NCBI GenBank assembly: GCA_036583965.1
Contig: JAZBQD010000014.1
Coordinates: forward strand, 69,912,056 to 69,976,055
Direction: 5' to 3'
Origin: Prunella strophiata
Lineage: Eukaryota > Chordata > Aves > Passeriformes > Prunellidae
Length of the DNA: 64,000 bases
The position numbers and the translations under genes are program-made. The notes under the pieces are model-generated. The model had not been told where the DNA came from and ran no database searches. It worked only from the letters and a program-made list of their open reading frames with translations. Of this stretch, positions 1-10,672 are shown piece after piece; the stretch's first letter is position 1, and each line of letters opens with the position of its first letter.

Positions 1-1249
1 TACAGCCCAGGTGTGTTTAACACCTAAACCCACAGTCCATGTGTATTTAGCATCTGAAACTACAGCCCAGGTGTGTTCAATACCTGAAACCCCATCCCAG
101 CTGTGTTGAACACCTGAAACCACAGCCCAGGTGTATTGAACACCTGAAACCACAGCCCAGGTGTATTGAACACCTGAAACCACAGCCCAGGTGTATTGAA
201 CACCTGAAACCACAGCCCAGGTGTATTGAACACCTGAAACCACAGCCCAGGTGTATTGAACACCTGAAACCACAGCCCAGGTGTATTGAACACCTGAAAC
301 CACAGCCCAGGTGTATTGAACACCTGAAACCACAGCCCAGGTGTATTGAACACCTGAAACCACAGCCCAGGTGTATTGAACACCTGAAACCACAGCCCAG
401 GTGTATTGAACACCTGAAACCACAGCCCAGGTGTATTGAACACCTGAAACCACAGCCCAGGTGTATTGAACACCTGAAACCACAGCCCAGGTGTATTGAA
501 CACCTGAAACCACAGCCCAGGTGTATTGAACACCTGAAACCACAGCCCAGGTGTATTGAACACCTGAAACCACAGCCCAGGTGTATTGAACACCTGAAAC
601 CACAGCCCAGGTGTATTGAACACCTGAAACCACAGCCCAGGTGTATTGAACACCTGAAACCACAGCCCAGGTGTATTGAACACCTGAAACCACAGCCCAG
701 GTGTATTGAACACCTGAAACCACAGCCCAGGTGTATTGAACACCTGAAACCACAGCCCAGGTGTATTGAACACCTGAAACCACAGCCCAGGTGTATTGAA
801 CACCTGAAACCACAGCCCAGGTGTATTGAACACCTGAAACCACAGCCCAGGTGTATTGAACACCTGAAACCACAGCCCAGGTGTATTGAACACCTGAAAC
901 CACAGCCCAGGTGTATTGAACACCTGAAACCACAGCCCAGGTGTATTGAACACCTGAAACCACAGCCCAGGTGTACTGAACACCTGAAACCACAGCCCAG
1001 GTGTATTTAACACCTGAAATCACAGCCCAGGTGTATTGAACACCTGAAATTACAGTCCATGTGCATTTGACACCTGTAACTACAGCCCAGGTTGTTTAAC
1101 ACCTAAACCCACAGTCCATGTGTATTTAGCATCTGAAACTACAGCCCAGGTGTGTTCAATACCTGAAACCCCATCCCAGCTGTGTTTAACACCTGTAACT
1201 ACAGCCCAGGTGTGTTTAATACCTGAAACCCCACCCCAGGTGTGTTTAA
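1..1249. repeat. 30-bp palindromic minisatellite
   Basis: Tandem array of a 30-bp unit, about 41 copies, running off the left edge. Between 121 and 960 there are 28 consecutive copies with no visible difference; the flanking copies are diverged. Each unit holds an inverted repeat, CAGGTGT - ATTGA - ACACCTG, so every copy has two E-box cores (CAGGTG/CACCTG) on a potential 7-bp stem. The minus-strand open frame of 317 codons (NTPGLWFQVF repeated) only reflects the period being divisible by three. It lies about 7.5 kb beyond the 3' end of CHCHD3. Confidence 0.97.
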
Positions 1250-2712
1250 GAGCTGTGTGCTCAGGGCTACAACCCCTCTGCAGGCACCAGGGGCACTGCA
1301 GCATCCCAGGGATGGAGCTGCACTCCACATCCCCACACTCCTGCTGCTTCTCCCAGGACTGGAACAGAAACAAGAATTTAGGTTTTGTTCCTCTTTCCCT
1401 CCCTGCTCAGCAAAGGGAAGGGTGTGAAATGCAAGCAGGATTAGAGAGAATTTCCCTGGCAATATTTCACAGTGCCCCCAGTCCCTTTTTTCCTGCTGAG
1501 GATTCCCAGCCTGAATATTGAGTAACCCGAGCTCCCAAACACTCTGGGAGGTGATGGATTGCTGCTGAATGCAGGCTGAAGTTTTAAGCCAACAATTACT
1601 TTTCTCTGAAGACTTTTTCCCCACCAGAAACTGGGGGGCAGAGCATCTCAGAATTGTTTTTATGACCAATGCTGTCTCCTCCAGGGGAACTGGGATCTTT
1701 AAGGGATGCTGGGTTATGAATTGCTGCTCATTACTGAGGGGGGGGGAAATGCCCAGGGCCACGTTGGTGTTTTTTTGTACATGATCCTGCTCTGTGTGAG
1801 GGGATTAATCACCACTTTTAAGGAGGATCAGAGCTGAAATGATTTAACCTCTGAGTAGAAACTCCATTTAAAAATGAAGGGGCCCACTCAGGGATCCTGA
1901 GCCTTCTCCCTCCTGCAGCAGGGAGGGAACTGGGCAGAAGGAATGTTTGTAATCCCTTAAATCAGGTGGAGAATCACTTCTGGCAGGGGAAAGAGATCAC
2001 TGAAGGACTGAACCTCCAGAACATCAGTTTGGTGTTTCTGCTGCTTGTCTTTAGTTTGTTGGGAGTCAGAGTGTGACACCACCCCCTAAAAAATTAAATA
2101 ATCTTTGAAAAAAAGGCAGTTTTCCCCTTAATCCAACAACATTACATACATTTAATAAAAGGTTGTCTCTGTTTGAGGGCCATGAACTTCCTACAGGCAG
2201 CTTTCAGGGCCCCTGCCTGACCTCAGCACCTCATGGTCTTGAGCAGGTGATTGTTGCAGGCTGAGATCCAAGGGAAAAAACACCAGGTGATCCACAGGGC
2301 ATCAGGGACAGCAGTGACAAACTGATATTTTTGGGGTTTTTTTTGGACTAAGTGGTTGTTTGAACTCTGCTGTTTCTCACCTGCTGAGCTCAAGGGCAGA
2401 GCTGCTGAACCATTTCAGCTTTCCCAACAAACTCTGGGTGTCCCAGGGAGGACTACAGTGATCACACAGCTCCAGGAGAGATCCAACACCATCCCTTAAT
2501 TCAGCTTGTAAAAGGAAAAAGTCAGAAACAGGGAGAGAAGCAGCCACCCACAGAGCCAGAGCCCTCTCCTGGTGGGTCCATTACACATTCCGTGTCCTCC
2601 AGTGCTCACGGAGCATTCTCCAGCCTGGCAGAGAGATTTCCACCAGGAATCAGAGGAATGAAAAGGCTGATTGATGCATTTAGTGATGCTCAAATTAGAA
2701 ACCACATCCCCT
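1250..2712. other. Intergenic DNA, no recognised feature
   Basis: Mixed-composition single-copy-looking DNA with short G and A runs (for example near 1739 and 2100). No splice-supported exon, RNA gene or known repeat was recognised. Open frames of up to 187 codons on the minus strand near 1199-1762 overlap the minisatellite edge and look like chance. Confidence 0.5.
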
Positions 2713-2950
2713 GATCACAGAATCATTGGGGTTGGAGAACATCTCTGAGACTATCCAGTCCAAGCTGTGCTCGAGGCTCTCCTTATCCCCAGCCCAGAGC
2801 TCTGAGTGCCACATCCAGGAATTCCTTGGACACCTTCAAGGATGGGGACTACAAACCTTCCTGGGCAGCCCCTTCCAAGACCTGACCACCCTTTCCATGA
2901 GGAAATTCCTGCTGATGCCCACTCTGGATGACCCCCATGGAGCACTTGGC
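2713..2950 (-). repeat. CR1 LINE fragment
   Basis: Complement of a CR1 3' end: ATCACAGAATCATTGGGGTT, then the AACATCTCTGAGACTATCCAG-type block and a CACATCCAGG...GACACCTTCAAGGATGGGGAC segment, followed by the region in which CR1 copies read 'cctgggcagccccttccaa'. Diverged, 5'-truncated. Confidence 0.8.
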
Positions 2951-3040
2951 ATCTCTTGTGTGGACCAAAACTCAAATCCTGGTTGGTTCAATCTGGGGAA
3001 AGAAGGGAGGTGACACCAGCTTGTCTTGAATCCCAGCACC

Positions 3041-3154
3041 TGGAATGTTCAAAAAACCCCTGGAGGTGGCACTTGAGGACATGGTGCAGCTGTGGCTGTG
3101 TGCTGATGGGTGGATCTGATGATGTTTAAGATCTTTTCCAACCTTAACGCTTCC
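3041..3154 (+). repeat. CR1 LINE fragment
   Basis: Sense-strand CR1 3' region: GGTGGCACTTGAGGACATGG, a GGATCTGATGATGTT block and TCTTTTCCAACCTTAA near the 3' end. It lies in opposite orientation to the fragment at 2713-2950. Confidence 0.75.
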
Positions 3155-4000
3155 ACAACCTCACCTTGAGCACGGGGTCCCCTGGGACCTGCAGGGAGCT
3201 CCAGCCTCGCTGGGCAGCAGAAGGGAAGGAGCTGAGAGGCCACCAGGCCCCAGAGGCATTGGGAGGAGCAGCCCAGAGAGGAGCAGGGGCTCTGTGGGAG
3301 CCCTGAGTCACCAGGTTTGATGACACACACACGTTTGATTCTCTCGCTGGTTCCTTGGTAACAGCTTTGCTCAAAGCCCCCCAAAGTGCTGCCACGTCAG
3401 CCTAAAATCCTTCCATTCAAAGAGAAATAAACCCCACAGCAAGGCCAGGCTCTTGGTGACTCAGTGACAGCACTTCAGAGGCTCCCTGAGGGTGCACTTG
3501 GCATCCCAGGAGCACAAGGAGCTCACTGGTGGGGTGGGTGATTCTGATCAGAGGCACATCCCAGACCTCAGGGTGCTTCCAGGGAAAATACCCACTCCAG
3601 AGGGCCTGCAGTGGATCACAGCCAGCTCTTGTTGTACTGGAGGTTATTTAATATCCCTTGCTGTCACTCTCCCACCTCCCTTCTCCAGCAATTTCCCCCC
3701 AGATCTGCAGGAACAAAGAACTCAGGCCCCCTTTTCCACAACATTCCCTTGCTGCTTCTCCGAGACCAAACTGGGACCAAGGCACAGGAGCTGGGAGATT
3801 TCCCTTCTGTTTGATGCTAAAAAAAGTGGTTTTCTTTCTAAATCAGTTCCATCTACCTGCTCCAGCCTCACTCAGGTGTCCCCTTCCCAGCACTTCACAT
3901 TATTCCCAAAAACAGCAACAGGATCAACTTCCACAGTGTAAAACCACAAATCTTCCTGCTCTGTGCCTTTCCTGTGCTCCTGCAGCTGCAGCTGGATCCT
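3155..4000. other. Intergenic DNA, no recognised feature
   Basis: Nothing recognised apart from a short CA run near 3325. No gene signal. Confidence 0.45.
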
Positions 4001-4165
4001 GGTGTTGGTTTGGGATCATGCAGGTGCTGAAAAAGGTCACAGAATCATAAAATCATGACTAGGAGGGAAACTTCTCCATAGGCTTTCCATACTAAAAAGC
4101 CCCAGGAAACTTCCAAGATTTTAATATTTCAGCACCCACACCAGCAAGTGGGGAGAAGGAAAAAG
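4001..4165 (+). repeat. 165-bp duplicated segment, copy A
   Basis: Starts GGTGTTGGTTTGGGATC and ends GGGGAGAAGGAAAAA. The copy at 6592-6755 is almost identical, with only a few visible differences (near 4018 and 4060, and one C/T in the ACCCACA stretch). It contains AATCATAAAATCATGA, faintly like a CR1 tail. It may be a local duplication or a dispersed element not recognised here. Confidence 0.85.
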
Positions 4166-5024
4166 ACTTCTCGTGGCAAAGGTAATTTTTTCAGGCAAAA
4201 GCAGAGGTTTCATTTGTTTGCCCAATTCCAGGAGTGGAACTTCCAGCAAAAACAGAGCTCAGAGCCCTTTCCCTGCCCTCAAACACCCCCTGGCTATCAG
4301 CCAGGCCTCACTCAATGCTGCAAACTCCTTTATCAGGCTCTGCTGTTTAAAGGCAGCTCTGGGATACAGATTTCTTGTTTGCCTGCTTTTCACCAAGAGT
4401 CAGATTGGAAAACATTCAAGCTGACACTGACCTTTCCAAAGCAGGTCATGTGTTAATAATATTAACACTGAGAAGGGGGGGAAAAAATTCTCACTACCTG
4501 ACATAGGAAACAGGAGAGAGATCCAGTGAATTCTCATGTCTGGCAAAAATATTTCATCTATTAATGGACTTTCATCTCCTTGCTCCCACCACACTTCACC
4601 CACTGAACCTTTTGCAGATCTGATCCCTCCACCACGATCAAACTTGTGAACAACGTGGCAAGGAGCTGAAGGAACTTGTGAATTTCTTGCTAGCAGTTTT
4701 TATGGAATACTGGACTCCAGCCTGTGCCAAGTCCCTCCCAGCCCTGCTATTTCTGTATCAGCAACAGATGAACATGAGGAAGAATCTGCTTCGTTTGCAG
4801 TTTACTGGGGAATCAAATCCACTTCCTGCAGCTCCAGCCTCCCAAATGAGCACTGGCAGCTTGAGCTTCATTTTGGGATCACTGGGACAGCTGCACTGCC
4901 CTGTCCACCCCCAGGATGTGGTGAGGAAGGAGGGATGGTTTTCCTGGGCAGAAAATACCTGGTTTCATGAGACACAGGCAGAAAAACTCACCTCCAGGTG
5001 CTGAGCTGCACCCCAAGCTGGAAA
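4166..5024. other. Intergenic DNA, no recognised feature
   Basis: No exon, RNA gene or repeat recognised. A G/A run lies near 4475-4487. Confidence 0.45.
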
Positions 5025-5156
5025 TGGCTCCAAGGCCAGGGTGGATGGGGCTTGGAGCAGCCTGGCCTAGTGGAAGGTGTCCCTGCCCATGGCAAGGGTG
5101 TGGGATGAGATGATCTGGAAGGTTCCTTCCCACCCAAACCAATCTGGGGTCCCATG
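5025..5156 (+). repeat. CR1 LINE 3' fragment
   Basis: CAAGGCCAGGGTGGATGGGG, GGAAGGTGTCCCTGCCCATG, then TTCCTTCCCACCCAAACCAA: the sense CR1 3' end, 5'-truncated. Confidence 0.85.
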
Positions 5157-6591
5157 GAATGCCTTCTGCTGAAGCAGCAAAGCAGCCCAGGGGTGAAGGG
5201 ATGGGAGGGATCCAACACAAGGAGGAAGGATCAACCTCAGCAGTGGACACTGGGACCCTGCCAAGCAGCTCCCCAAGAAGTGTCCCCAACCCAAAAAGTG
5301 TCCCCAGCTTTCTTAAGGAAATATAAAACCTTGCAATAAACACACCACTGCTGGGTGATCTGCCTTAAACCCTGCCCTGACCATGGCACAAGCACTTCTG
5401 GGTGTCATCAGAAGGTGGCTCAGAAGTTTTTGGGCACAAGACCTCTGACAAACTGAGGGTTTAGGGCTATTTTCCTTCCAAACCACCCCATTTCCACCAA
5501 TGTCAGCTGCAGTTTCCCATGCAGGGGGTAAAGGGTTAACCTCAGGGGGTGCTGCAGCCTGAAACTCAAGGTGCTCCCTCCAGCACTTCCCAGCAGTTAC
5601 TGGCTTGAGAGAGAATCAAACTAATTACCTTAGTAATTACCAAACTAATTACCTCTCTAATTACCCAGTGTCTTTGTTCACATGGAGCTGACATTCTTGC
5701 AGAGGAGCCCTGGCTCAGTGCCCCACGTTCTCCTGGAATTTTGCTGCCTCTCTCAGGGACTTGAAGACCCAGGTCCCCCTCACACCATGGCTGAGCTCAG
5801 GTCCTGTCCCTCTCCCCAGGGAGGGGCAGATGCTGCTCCAGAACTCTGATGATCAAACCAGAGATGCCCTTCATGCCAAGCTCTGTCTGACACTTCTGAG
5901 AGCAGCCAGGCAGGTGACAGAGCCAACACAGAGCTGAAAGCAGCAGGGTGTTCACCAGCAGGACCCACCAGCAGCAGCCCTGCCCCTGTGCCTCACTCCC
6001 CTGCCAGACCTCCACGTGAATCCTGCCCTGGGGCTCACTCACTGCTGTCCTGAACTCTGCTGTGACAGTGGAGCAGCCCCCAGCTCCTCAGCAGTCAGTG
6101 CTGGACATCAGGAACATCATGAGTGGTGTCACCAATGCTGGCCATGGCCCTCAGGGGGGTTTGTGGGAAGAGAGGCTGAGCACAGAAAGGACTCTCCTGG
6201 CTGCAGGACCTCACCCTCCTTCTGCTCTCTCCTCCCACATCCCCTCTTGTGTCTCCAGCCAACTCCCAGAGTGTCAGCTCAGCACAAACCACCACAAATT
6301 ATGGACTGACCAGGTCACAAAATCCACATCTGCAGCTGTTTGTGCCCAAATCTAAATCCTTGTCTGCTTTTGCCTGCAGCACCCAGCTCCTGATGGAACA
6401 GGACTGACCATGGGCAGGGAGCTGCAGCGTGCTGTCACCTGGAAAGGGACAAACCATAACTTCTGGGTCCTGCAAATCACATCTGACACCCTGGACAAAA
6501 ATCCTGGCACTTCTCCACTCCCTCTGTCCCTGCTGCTTGTGAAGGAGGCTAGCCTTGCTTGTCCCAGCAGCTCCTGCTGTCACCAACAGCT
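5157..6591. other. Intergenic DNA with one TAATTACC cluster
   Basis: The only structure seen is the homeodomain-like cluster annotated separately at 5615-5668. No coding evidence. Confidence 0.45.
5615..5668. promoter_or_regulatory. Cluster of four TAATTACC/AGTAATTACC motifs
   Basis: Within about 50 bp the sequence carries CTAATTACC, AGTAATTACC, CTAATTACC and CTAATTACCC. TAATTA is the core bound by many homeodomain proteins. It could be a homotypic regulatory cluster or a degenerate short tandem repeat; function is inferred only from motif density. Confidence 0.3.
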
Positions 6592-6755
6592 GGTGTTGGT
6601 TTGGGATCTGCAGGTGCTGAAAAAGGTCACAGAATCATAAAATCATGAATAGGAGGGAAACTTCTCCATAGGCTTTCCATACTAAAAAGCCCCAGGAAAC
6701 TTCCAAGATTTTAATATTTCAGCACTCACACCAGCAAGTGGGGAGAAGGAAAAAA
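6592..6755 (+). repeat. 165-bp duplicated segment, copy B
   Basis: Near-identical partner of 4001-4165, same orientation, about 2.6 kb away. Confidence 0.85.
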
Positions 6756-6861
6756 TCAAACACCTACAGCAGGACAAGGATGCAGGTACACAAAAGCAGA
6801 GGTGGTGGTGAAATGCCAGAAATATCCAGAATTACTGCTCTATTTTAAAGGCAAAGGTTGT

Positions 6862-7367
6862 CTACACCATGGACAGTTTAAAAGTCCACACCAAGTTCTG
6901 AAATGCACAGCATGGACAGTTCTAAAGTTCACACCATGGACAGCTCTAAACTTCACACCATGGACAGTTCTAAAGTTCACACCATGGACAGCTCTAAAGC
7001 CCACACCAAGGACAGTTCTAAAGCCCACAGCATGGACAGTTCTAAAGTTCACACCATGGACACTTCTAAAGCCCACACCATGGACAGTTCTAAACTTCAC
7101 ACCAAGGACAGTTCTAAAGCCCACACCATGGACAGTTCTGAAGCCCACACCATGGACAGTTCTAAAGCCCACACCAAGGACAGTTCTAAAGTTCACACCA
7201 TGGACAGTTCTGAAGCCCACACCAAGGACAGTTCTGAAGCCCACACCATGGACAGTTCTGAAGCTCACACCATGGACAGTTCTGAAGCCCACACCATGGA
7301 CAGTTCTGAAGCTCACACCATGGACAGTTCTAAAGTTCACACCAAGGACAGCTCTAAAGCCCACACC
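6862..7367. repeat. 24-bp minisatellite
   Basis: About 21 copies of a 24-bp unit built around CACACCATGGACAGTTCTAA. Copies alternate at two sites: CCATGG versus CCAAGG, and AAGTTCAC versus AAGCCCAC (or GAAGCCCAC). Because 24 is a multiple of three, frames on both strands stay open (206-218 codons). These are not regarded as genes. Confidence 0.95.
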
Positions 7368-8297
7368 ACCACCAGGGCCATTTTCAAAGTCCTTCCCCTG
7401 CTGCTGCCACCAGCCTCGCCCAAGCCCAAGCCACACAGGCTGCAGATGCCACCCCTGATGCCACAGAAGATGTTTAAAGAACACAACACCTCAACACAGT
7501 TGGAACAAAGCAGGCAAGGCTGACTCTCATTGCTCAAGGCTGTCAGGATGAGAAACCAATAAACATTTGGCAGTAACAGAGACCTTCCTTCCCGACACAG
7601 CTCTTCCCCTGATTTTACAGCATCATCTGGCCTGAAAAAGCGTCTGCTTTTCCTCTAGTGCTGTTTTTTTGCTGCCAATTCTGAGTCTGGCAAGGCTGGC
7701 TCTGCCAACTTCTTGGCTCTCTGTTACAAAAGAGAACATTAGAGAGAAGGATTTGTGAGTTAGCTGATTTGTAAACACTACAGCAAGTCACCATGTAAAC
7801 ACGGTGCTTATGTCCCTGTTGTTTCTCCTGAGCAGTTTACCTGGCACCTGATGTTGAACTCCAGGATCCTCCCTTCCCACCAACATTACAGTTGCTTGTC
7901 ATGTCAAAAAAAAACCCCTGACTTCTCTGGGTAGTATTAAAAAAAAAAAATAAAAATCCTTAATTAAACAGTGCTCACAAAGCATCTTGATAATTAGGAA
8001 AGTCACTGGTAATATTTTGCATGAATAATAAATGAGATCCACAGGTGCACCCGCAGTTGTTCAGTAGGATGAGGTTCAAACACAGCCAATTAGAGAGGGA
8101 GAACAGGTAAATAAACAGCAGAAGGCTCCAGACTTGCTGCTCATTTGACATCATTACTTTCACTATTGTGTAAAAAGTCCTTTCTAAGACTGCTTGGGAC
8201 AAGGAGTGTGGCAGTTTTTACCTGAAGAAAAATAATTAAAGGAAACTGGGTGCTTGCACAAAGTTGGTTTGGAGATTTTGGGGGGTTTCTGCCCTTC
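7368..8297. other. Intergenic DNA, no recognised feature
   Basis: AT-rich, with A runs near 7906 and 7940. Nothing else seen. Confidence 0.45.
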
Positions 8298-8465
8298 CAC
8301 AGAATCCCAGAATAGTTATGGTGGGAAGGGACCTTCAGGCCCTGTCATTCCAATCCCTTCCCATGGGACAGGGACACCTTCCACTATCCCAGGTTGCTCC
8401 AAGCCCCATCCAGCCTGGCCTGGGACACTCCTAGGGATGGGGAACCCACAGCCTCTCCAGGCAAC
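8298..8465 (-). repeat. CR1 LINE 3' fragment
   Basis: Complement of a CR1 3' end: CACAGAATCCCAGAATAG, GGACACCTTCCACTATCCCA, AGCCTGGCCTGGGACACTCC and the CCCACAGCCTCTCCAGGCAA block. Confidence 0.9.
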
Positions 8466-8739
8466 AAGAGCTTGTGCTGCTCCATTCACAAGCATTTCCC
8501 AAGGAGGGAAGTGGTGGTGGATAAATCACAACACTCCCATCACGTGGGATCCTTTTAGGTGGCTGTGATTGAAAACAGCTCAATCCAAGCCCCGTTCCTG
8601 ACACCGGGGCTGGTTGTGCATGAAAGTCTGTGCTTGAAAGCTTCAGCAACAACATCTGCTGGGGAAGCGTGATTGACACAGCAGAGGGAACACCATCCAC
8701 CCCCGAGGAGTGGGAAGGGAGACAGACTGCAGCATCAAT
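8466..8739. other. Downstream flank of CHCHD3, no recognised feature
   Basis: Short unique interval between a CR1 and the inferred CHCHD3 transcript end. Confidence 0.4.
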
Positions 8740-8756
8740 CTTGTGCATAAAATAGA

Positions 8757-8762
8757 TTTATT
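8757..8762 (-). promoter_or_regulatory. CHCHD3: Polyadenylation signal AATAAA (distal), CHCHD3
   Basis: A canonical AATAAA lies on the minus strand about 650 nt downstream of the CHCHD3 stop codon, with cleavage expected around 8735-8747. Confidence 0.6.
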
Positions 8763-9304
8763 GTTGGTACAGAGCGAGGCATTTTCGTCAGGACTTGATA
8801 CGAGCGAGGAGCACAACAGAACCATCCCATGGAAATAAAGCCCACGGAGCACCCTAAGTGTTGGGTCACAAACATCATTCCAGCAGAAGGCCTGCAGAGA
8901 GAGACTTCACCAAGCCAGGCCATTTGGGAAATAAGTTAAAGCACAATTTACAATTCTACACTGTGAGGAGAACTCTGACACCGGGAGCAGGGGCTGCTCC
9001 CGAGGAACGGCCGCGTCCCGGCGCTGCAAGGGTTACACCCCCTGCTTCTGACAGAGGGACGTTTCTGAGGAGATCCTACAGTGAAATAGCAGCATTTGAA
9101 GGATGTTTCCCCTCTCTGAGGTCAGAGAAAGGCTCTTTTCTTTCCCTTCCTTCAATCACCCATAAGTGGGCTTTGATGCGGCGGAGCAGCGGCCTCGGAC
9201 GGGCGAGCTCTGATGGAACAAGATCCAGGTCTCGGCTTCCCGAGCGCTCCTGCTGATTGAGCCCTGAGGATGCTGCCCTTCAAATGGCTCTTCCACTTCT
9301 TCTC

Positions 9305-9310
9305 TTTATT
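9305..9310 (-). promoter_or_regulatory. CHCHD3: Possible proximal polyadenylation signal AATAAA, CHCHD3
   Basis: A second AATAAA on the minus strand lies about 105 nt after the stop codon. If used it would give a short 3'UTR isoform. Only the hexamer supports it. Confidence 0.35.
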
Positions 9311-9413
9311 GGGCTGCCCTGCAAATGGGCTGCTGGGTCGTTCTTGGGGAGAAAAAAAAAAGCTCTTCTGCTGAAATTAGTTGATGGTCTTGTGCTTGAT
9401 TCGGACAATGCCT

Positions 9414-9437
9414 TTATCCTCCTCTCCCAAGCATTCT
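9414..9437 (-). CDS. CHCHD3: CHCHD3 (MIC19) C-terminal codons of the last exon
   Basis: The last coding piece reads RMLGRGG followed by TAA (stop at 9416-9414). It matches the C-terminus of mammalian MIC19 (SMLEKGG, recalled) in length and in the M-L-x-x-G-G pattern. It joins in phase 0 to the preceding exon ending HAKQ. The acceptor is a tandem NAGNAG (CAGCAG at 9443-9438): the distal AG gives HAKQ-RMLGRGG, the proximal AG adds one Gln (exon start at 9440). The distal choice is annotated because it keeps the mammalian spacing. The terminal intron is about 5.1 kb. Only eight codons including the stop support this piece; the splice site, the phase, the homology and the downstream poly(A) signal agree. 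Confidence 0.85.
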   Translation of the reverse strand, partial: RMLGRGG

Positions 9438-9910
9438 CTGCTGCAAAAATGATCAGAGGGGAGGGAAGAGAGAGGGAGAAACATGTATTTCAGTAACTCC
9501 AAGTTATTCTGAAGTTTGGCTACAATTCCTTCCTAGGATCTGCAATTTTTTAAAATAAAAATGCAGAACAAAGAGCGTTGTTGATAAACACATCATGCCA
9601 GAGACAAGTCACAGAAGCGGAATGAAGCAGTTTGAGGACTCAACAAGGCAGTGGTTTGGAGGCCTGAAGAGTCTCACTAATGATCCATTTTCATCTCCCC
9701 TCATGCTATCATGGCTTTAGTGCTGTGGCTGCTAAGGGAAATTAAAACACCTGACCTTACAATAAGAAAAATCCCATTCCCAGCAATTAAACTCTTGAGG
9801 AAAAATATCCTGAAAATATCCATCACTGAGTATCCCTTACCTGGCTCCTGAGTCAGAATCAAAACCACAACAGTCTGAACATGTTGCACTCATCTTGGGC
9901 TTCATTCCAG

Positions 9911-9960
9911 AATCACGGACCATAGAATGGTTTGGGTTGGAAAGGACCTTAAAAATAATT
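9911..9960 (-). repeat. CR1 LINE 3' end, short piece
   Basis: AGAATGGTTTGGGTTGGAAA followed by GGACCTTAAAA. It is the tip of a CR1 that abuts an oppositely oriented piece at 9990. Confidence 0.85.
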
Positions 9961-9989
9961 TCATTCTTTTCACTAGAGCAGGTTTCCTG

Positions 9990-10118
9990 TCCCTGGAAAT
10001 GTTCCAGGCCAGGTTGGACAGGGCTTGGAGCACCTTGGGATAGTGAGAGGTGTCCCTGCCCATGGCAGGGGTTGGGATGAGATGATCTTTAAATTTCCTT
10101 CCAACCCAAACCATTCTT
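9990..10118 (+). repeat. CR1 LINE 3' fragment
   Basis: TCCCTGGAAATGTTCCAGGC, GGTTGGACAGGGCTTGGAGC, GGTGTCCCTGCCCATGGCAG and CCTTCCAACCCAAACCATTC. Sense orientation; forms an inverted pair with 9911-9960. Confidence 0.9.
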
Positions 10119-10498
10119 CTTGCCTACAAAACCCATCAAACGAGTGAGGACTAATTATGCAAGAAATGGTAGGAAGGGATTTGATAATTCTGAGGCTTTG
10201 TGTCAAGAACAAACCCAAATTTAAACCTTGAAATCTTACAGGTGACTTCCAAAACAGCTGATTCAGATGTCTGAGAAACACTGCACAGCTTGGAAGTCTG
10301 GACTGCATTGTCACAGTCATGGAAATTAGGGAAAATTAACAATAAAGGGAATTAAAACCATGTCAGGTTTGGCTTCAATCAAATTTTCATATTATTCCCA
10401 AAAATAACCCAGTAAACTGTGCTATTCCACCCAGTTCATGCAAGGGTTAAGAGCTGCACTTAGACTGTATTTTAGGAAAAATAGTCTTTCCCAAAAGG

Positions 10499-10672
10499 AT
10501 TGTCCAGCCAGGCACAGCTGCCAGGTAGAATCCCCCTTCCTGGAGGGATTTAAAGCCCTTTAAAATGTGGATGTGGCACTTGGGGACATGGTCAGTGGTG
10601 GCCTTGGCAGTGCTGGGAATGCTTGGATTTGATGATCCTGGAGGTTTTTGCCAACCTAAACAATTCTGGCTT
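10499..10672 (+). repeat. CR1 LINE 3' fragment
   Basis: TGTCCAGCCAGGCAC..., CCTGGAGGGATTTAAAG, GATGTGGCACTTGGGGACAT, GGATTTGATGATCCTGGAGG, ending in GCCAACCTAAACAATTCTGG. The variant with the 'cttggggacatgg' block differs from the 'aggtgtccctgcc' type. Confidence 0.85.

Larger units (their letters stand above)
8740..9413 (-). other. CHCHD3: CHCHD3 3' untranslated region (approximate end)
   Basis: This is the stretch between the stop codon and the expected cleavage site downstream of the AATAAA at 8762-8757 on the minus strand. It is about 670 nt and clearly richer in CpG than its surroundings near 8995-9045 and 9178-9245. A second AATAAA on the minus strand at 9310-9305 could serve as a proximal poly(A) signal and leave a 3'UTR of only about 120 nt. 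The end coordinate is inferred from the usual 10-30 nt spacing. Neither end has transcript support here. Confidence 0.65.

Noticed and set aside
60..1013. 317-codon open frame on the minus strand (NTPGLWFQVF repeats)
   Set aside because: Product of a 30-bp tandem repeat; identical units at DNA level, no start context, homology or splice support.
1..1249. CRISPR-like array
   Set aside because: No spacers: the 30-bp unit repeats head to tail, and the setting is vertebrate.
1199..1762. 187-codon open frame on the minus strand near the minisatellite edge
   Set aside because: No recognisable domain; it overlaps the diverged minisatellite units.
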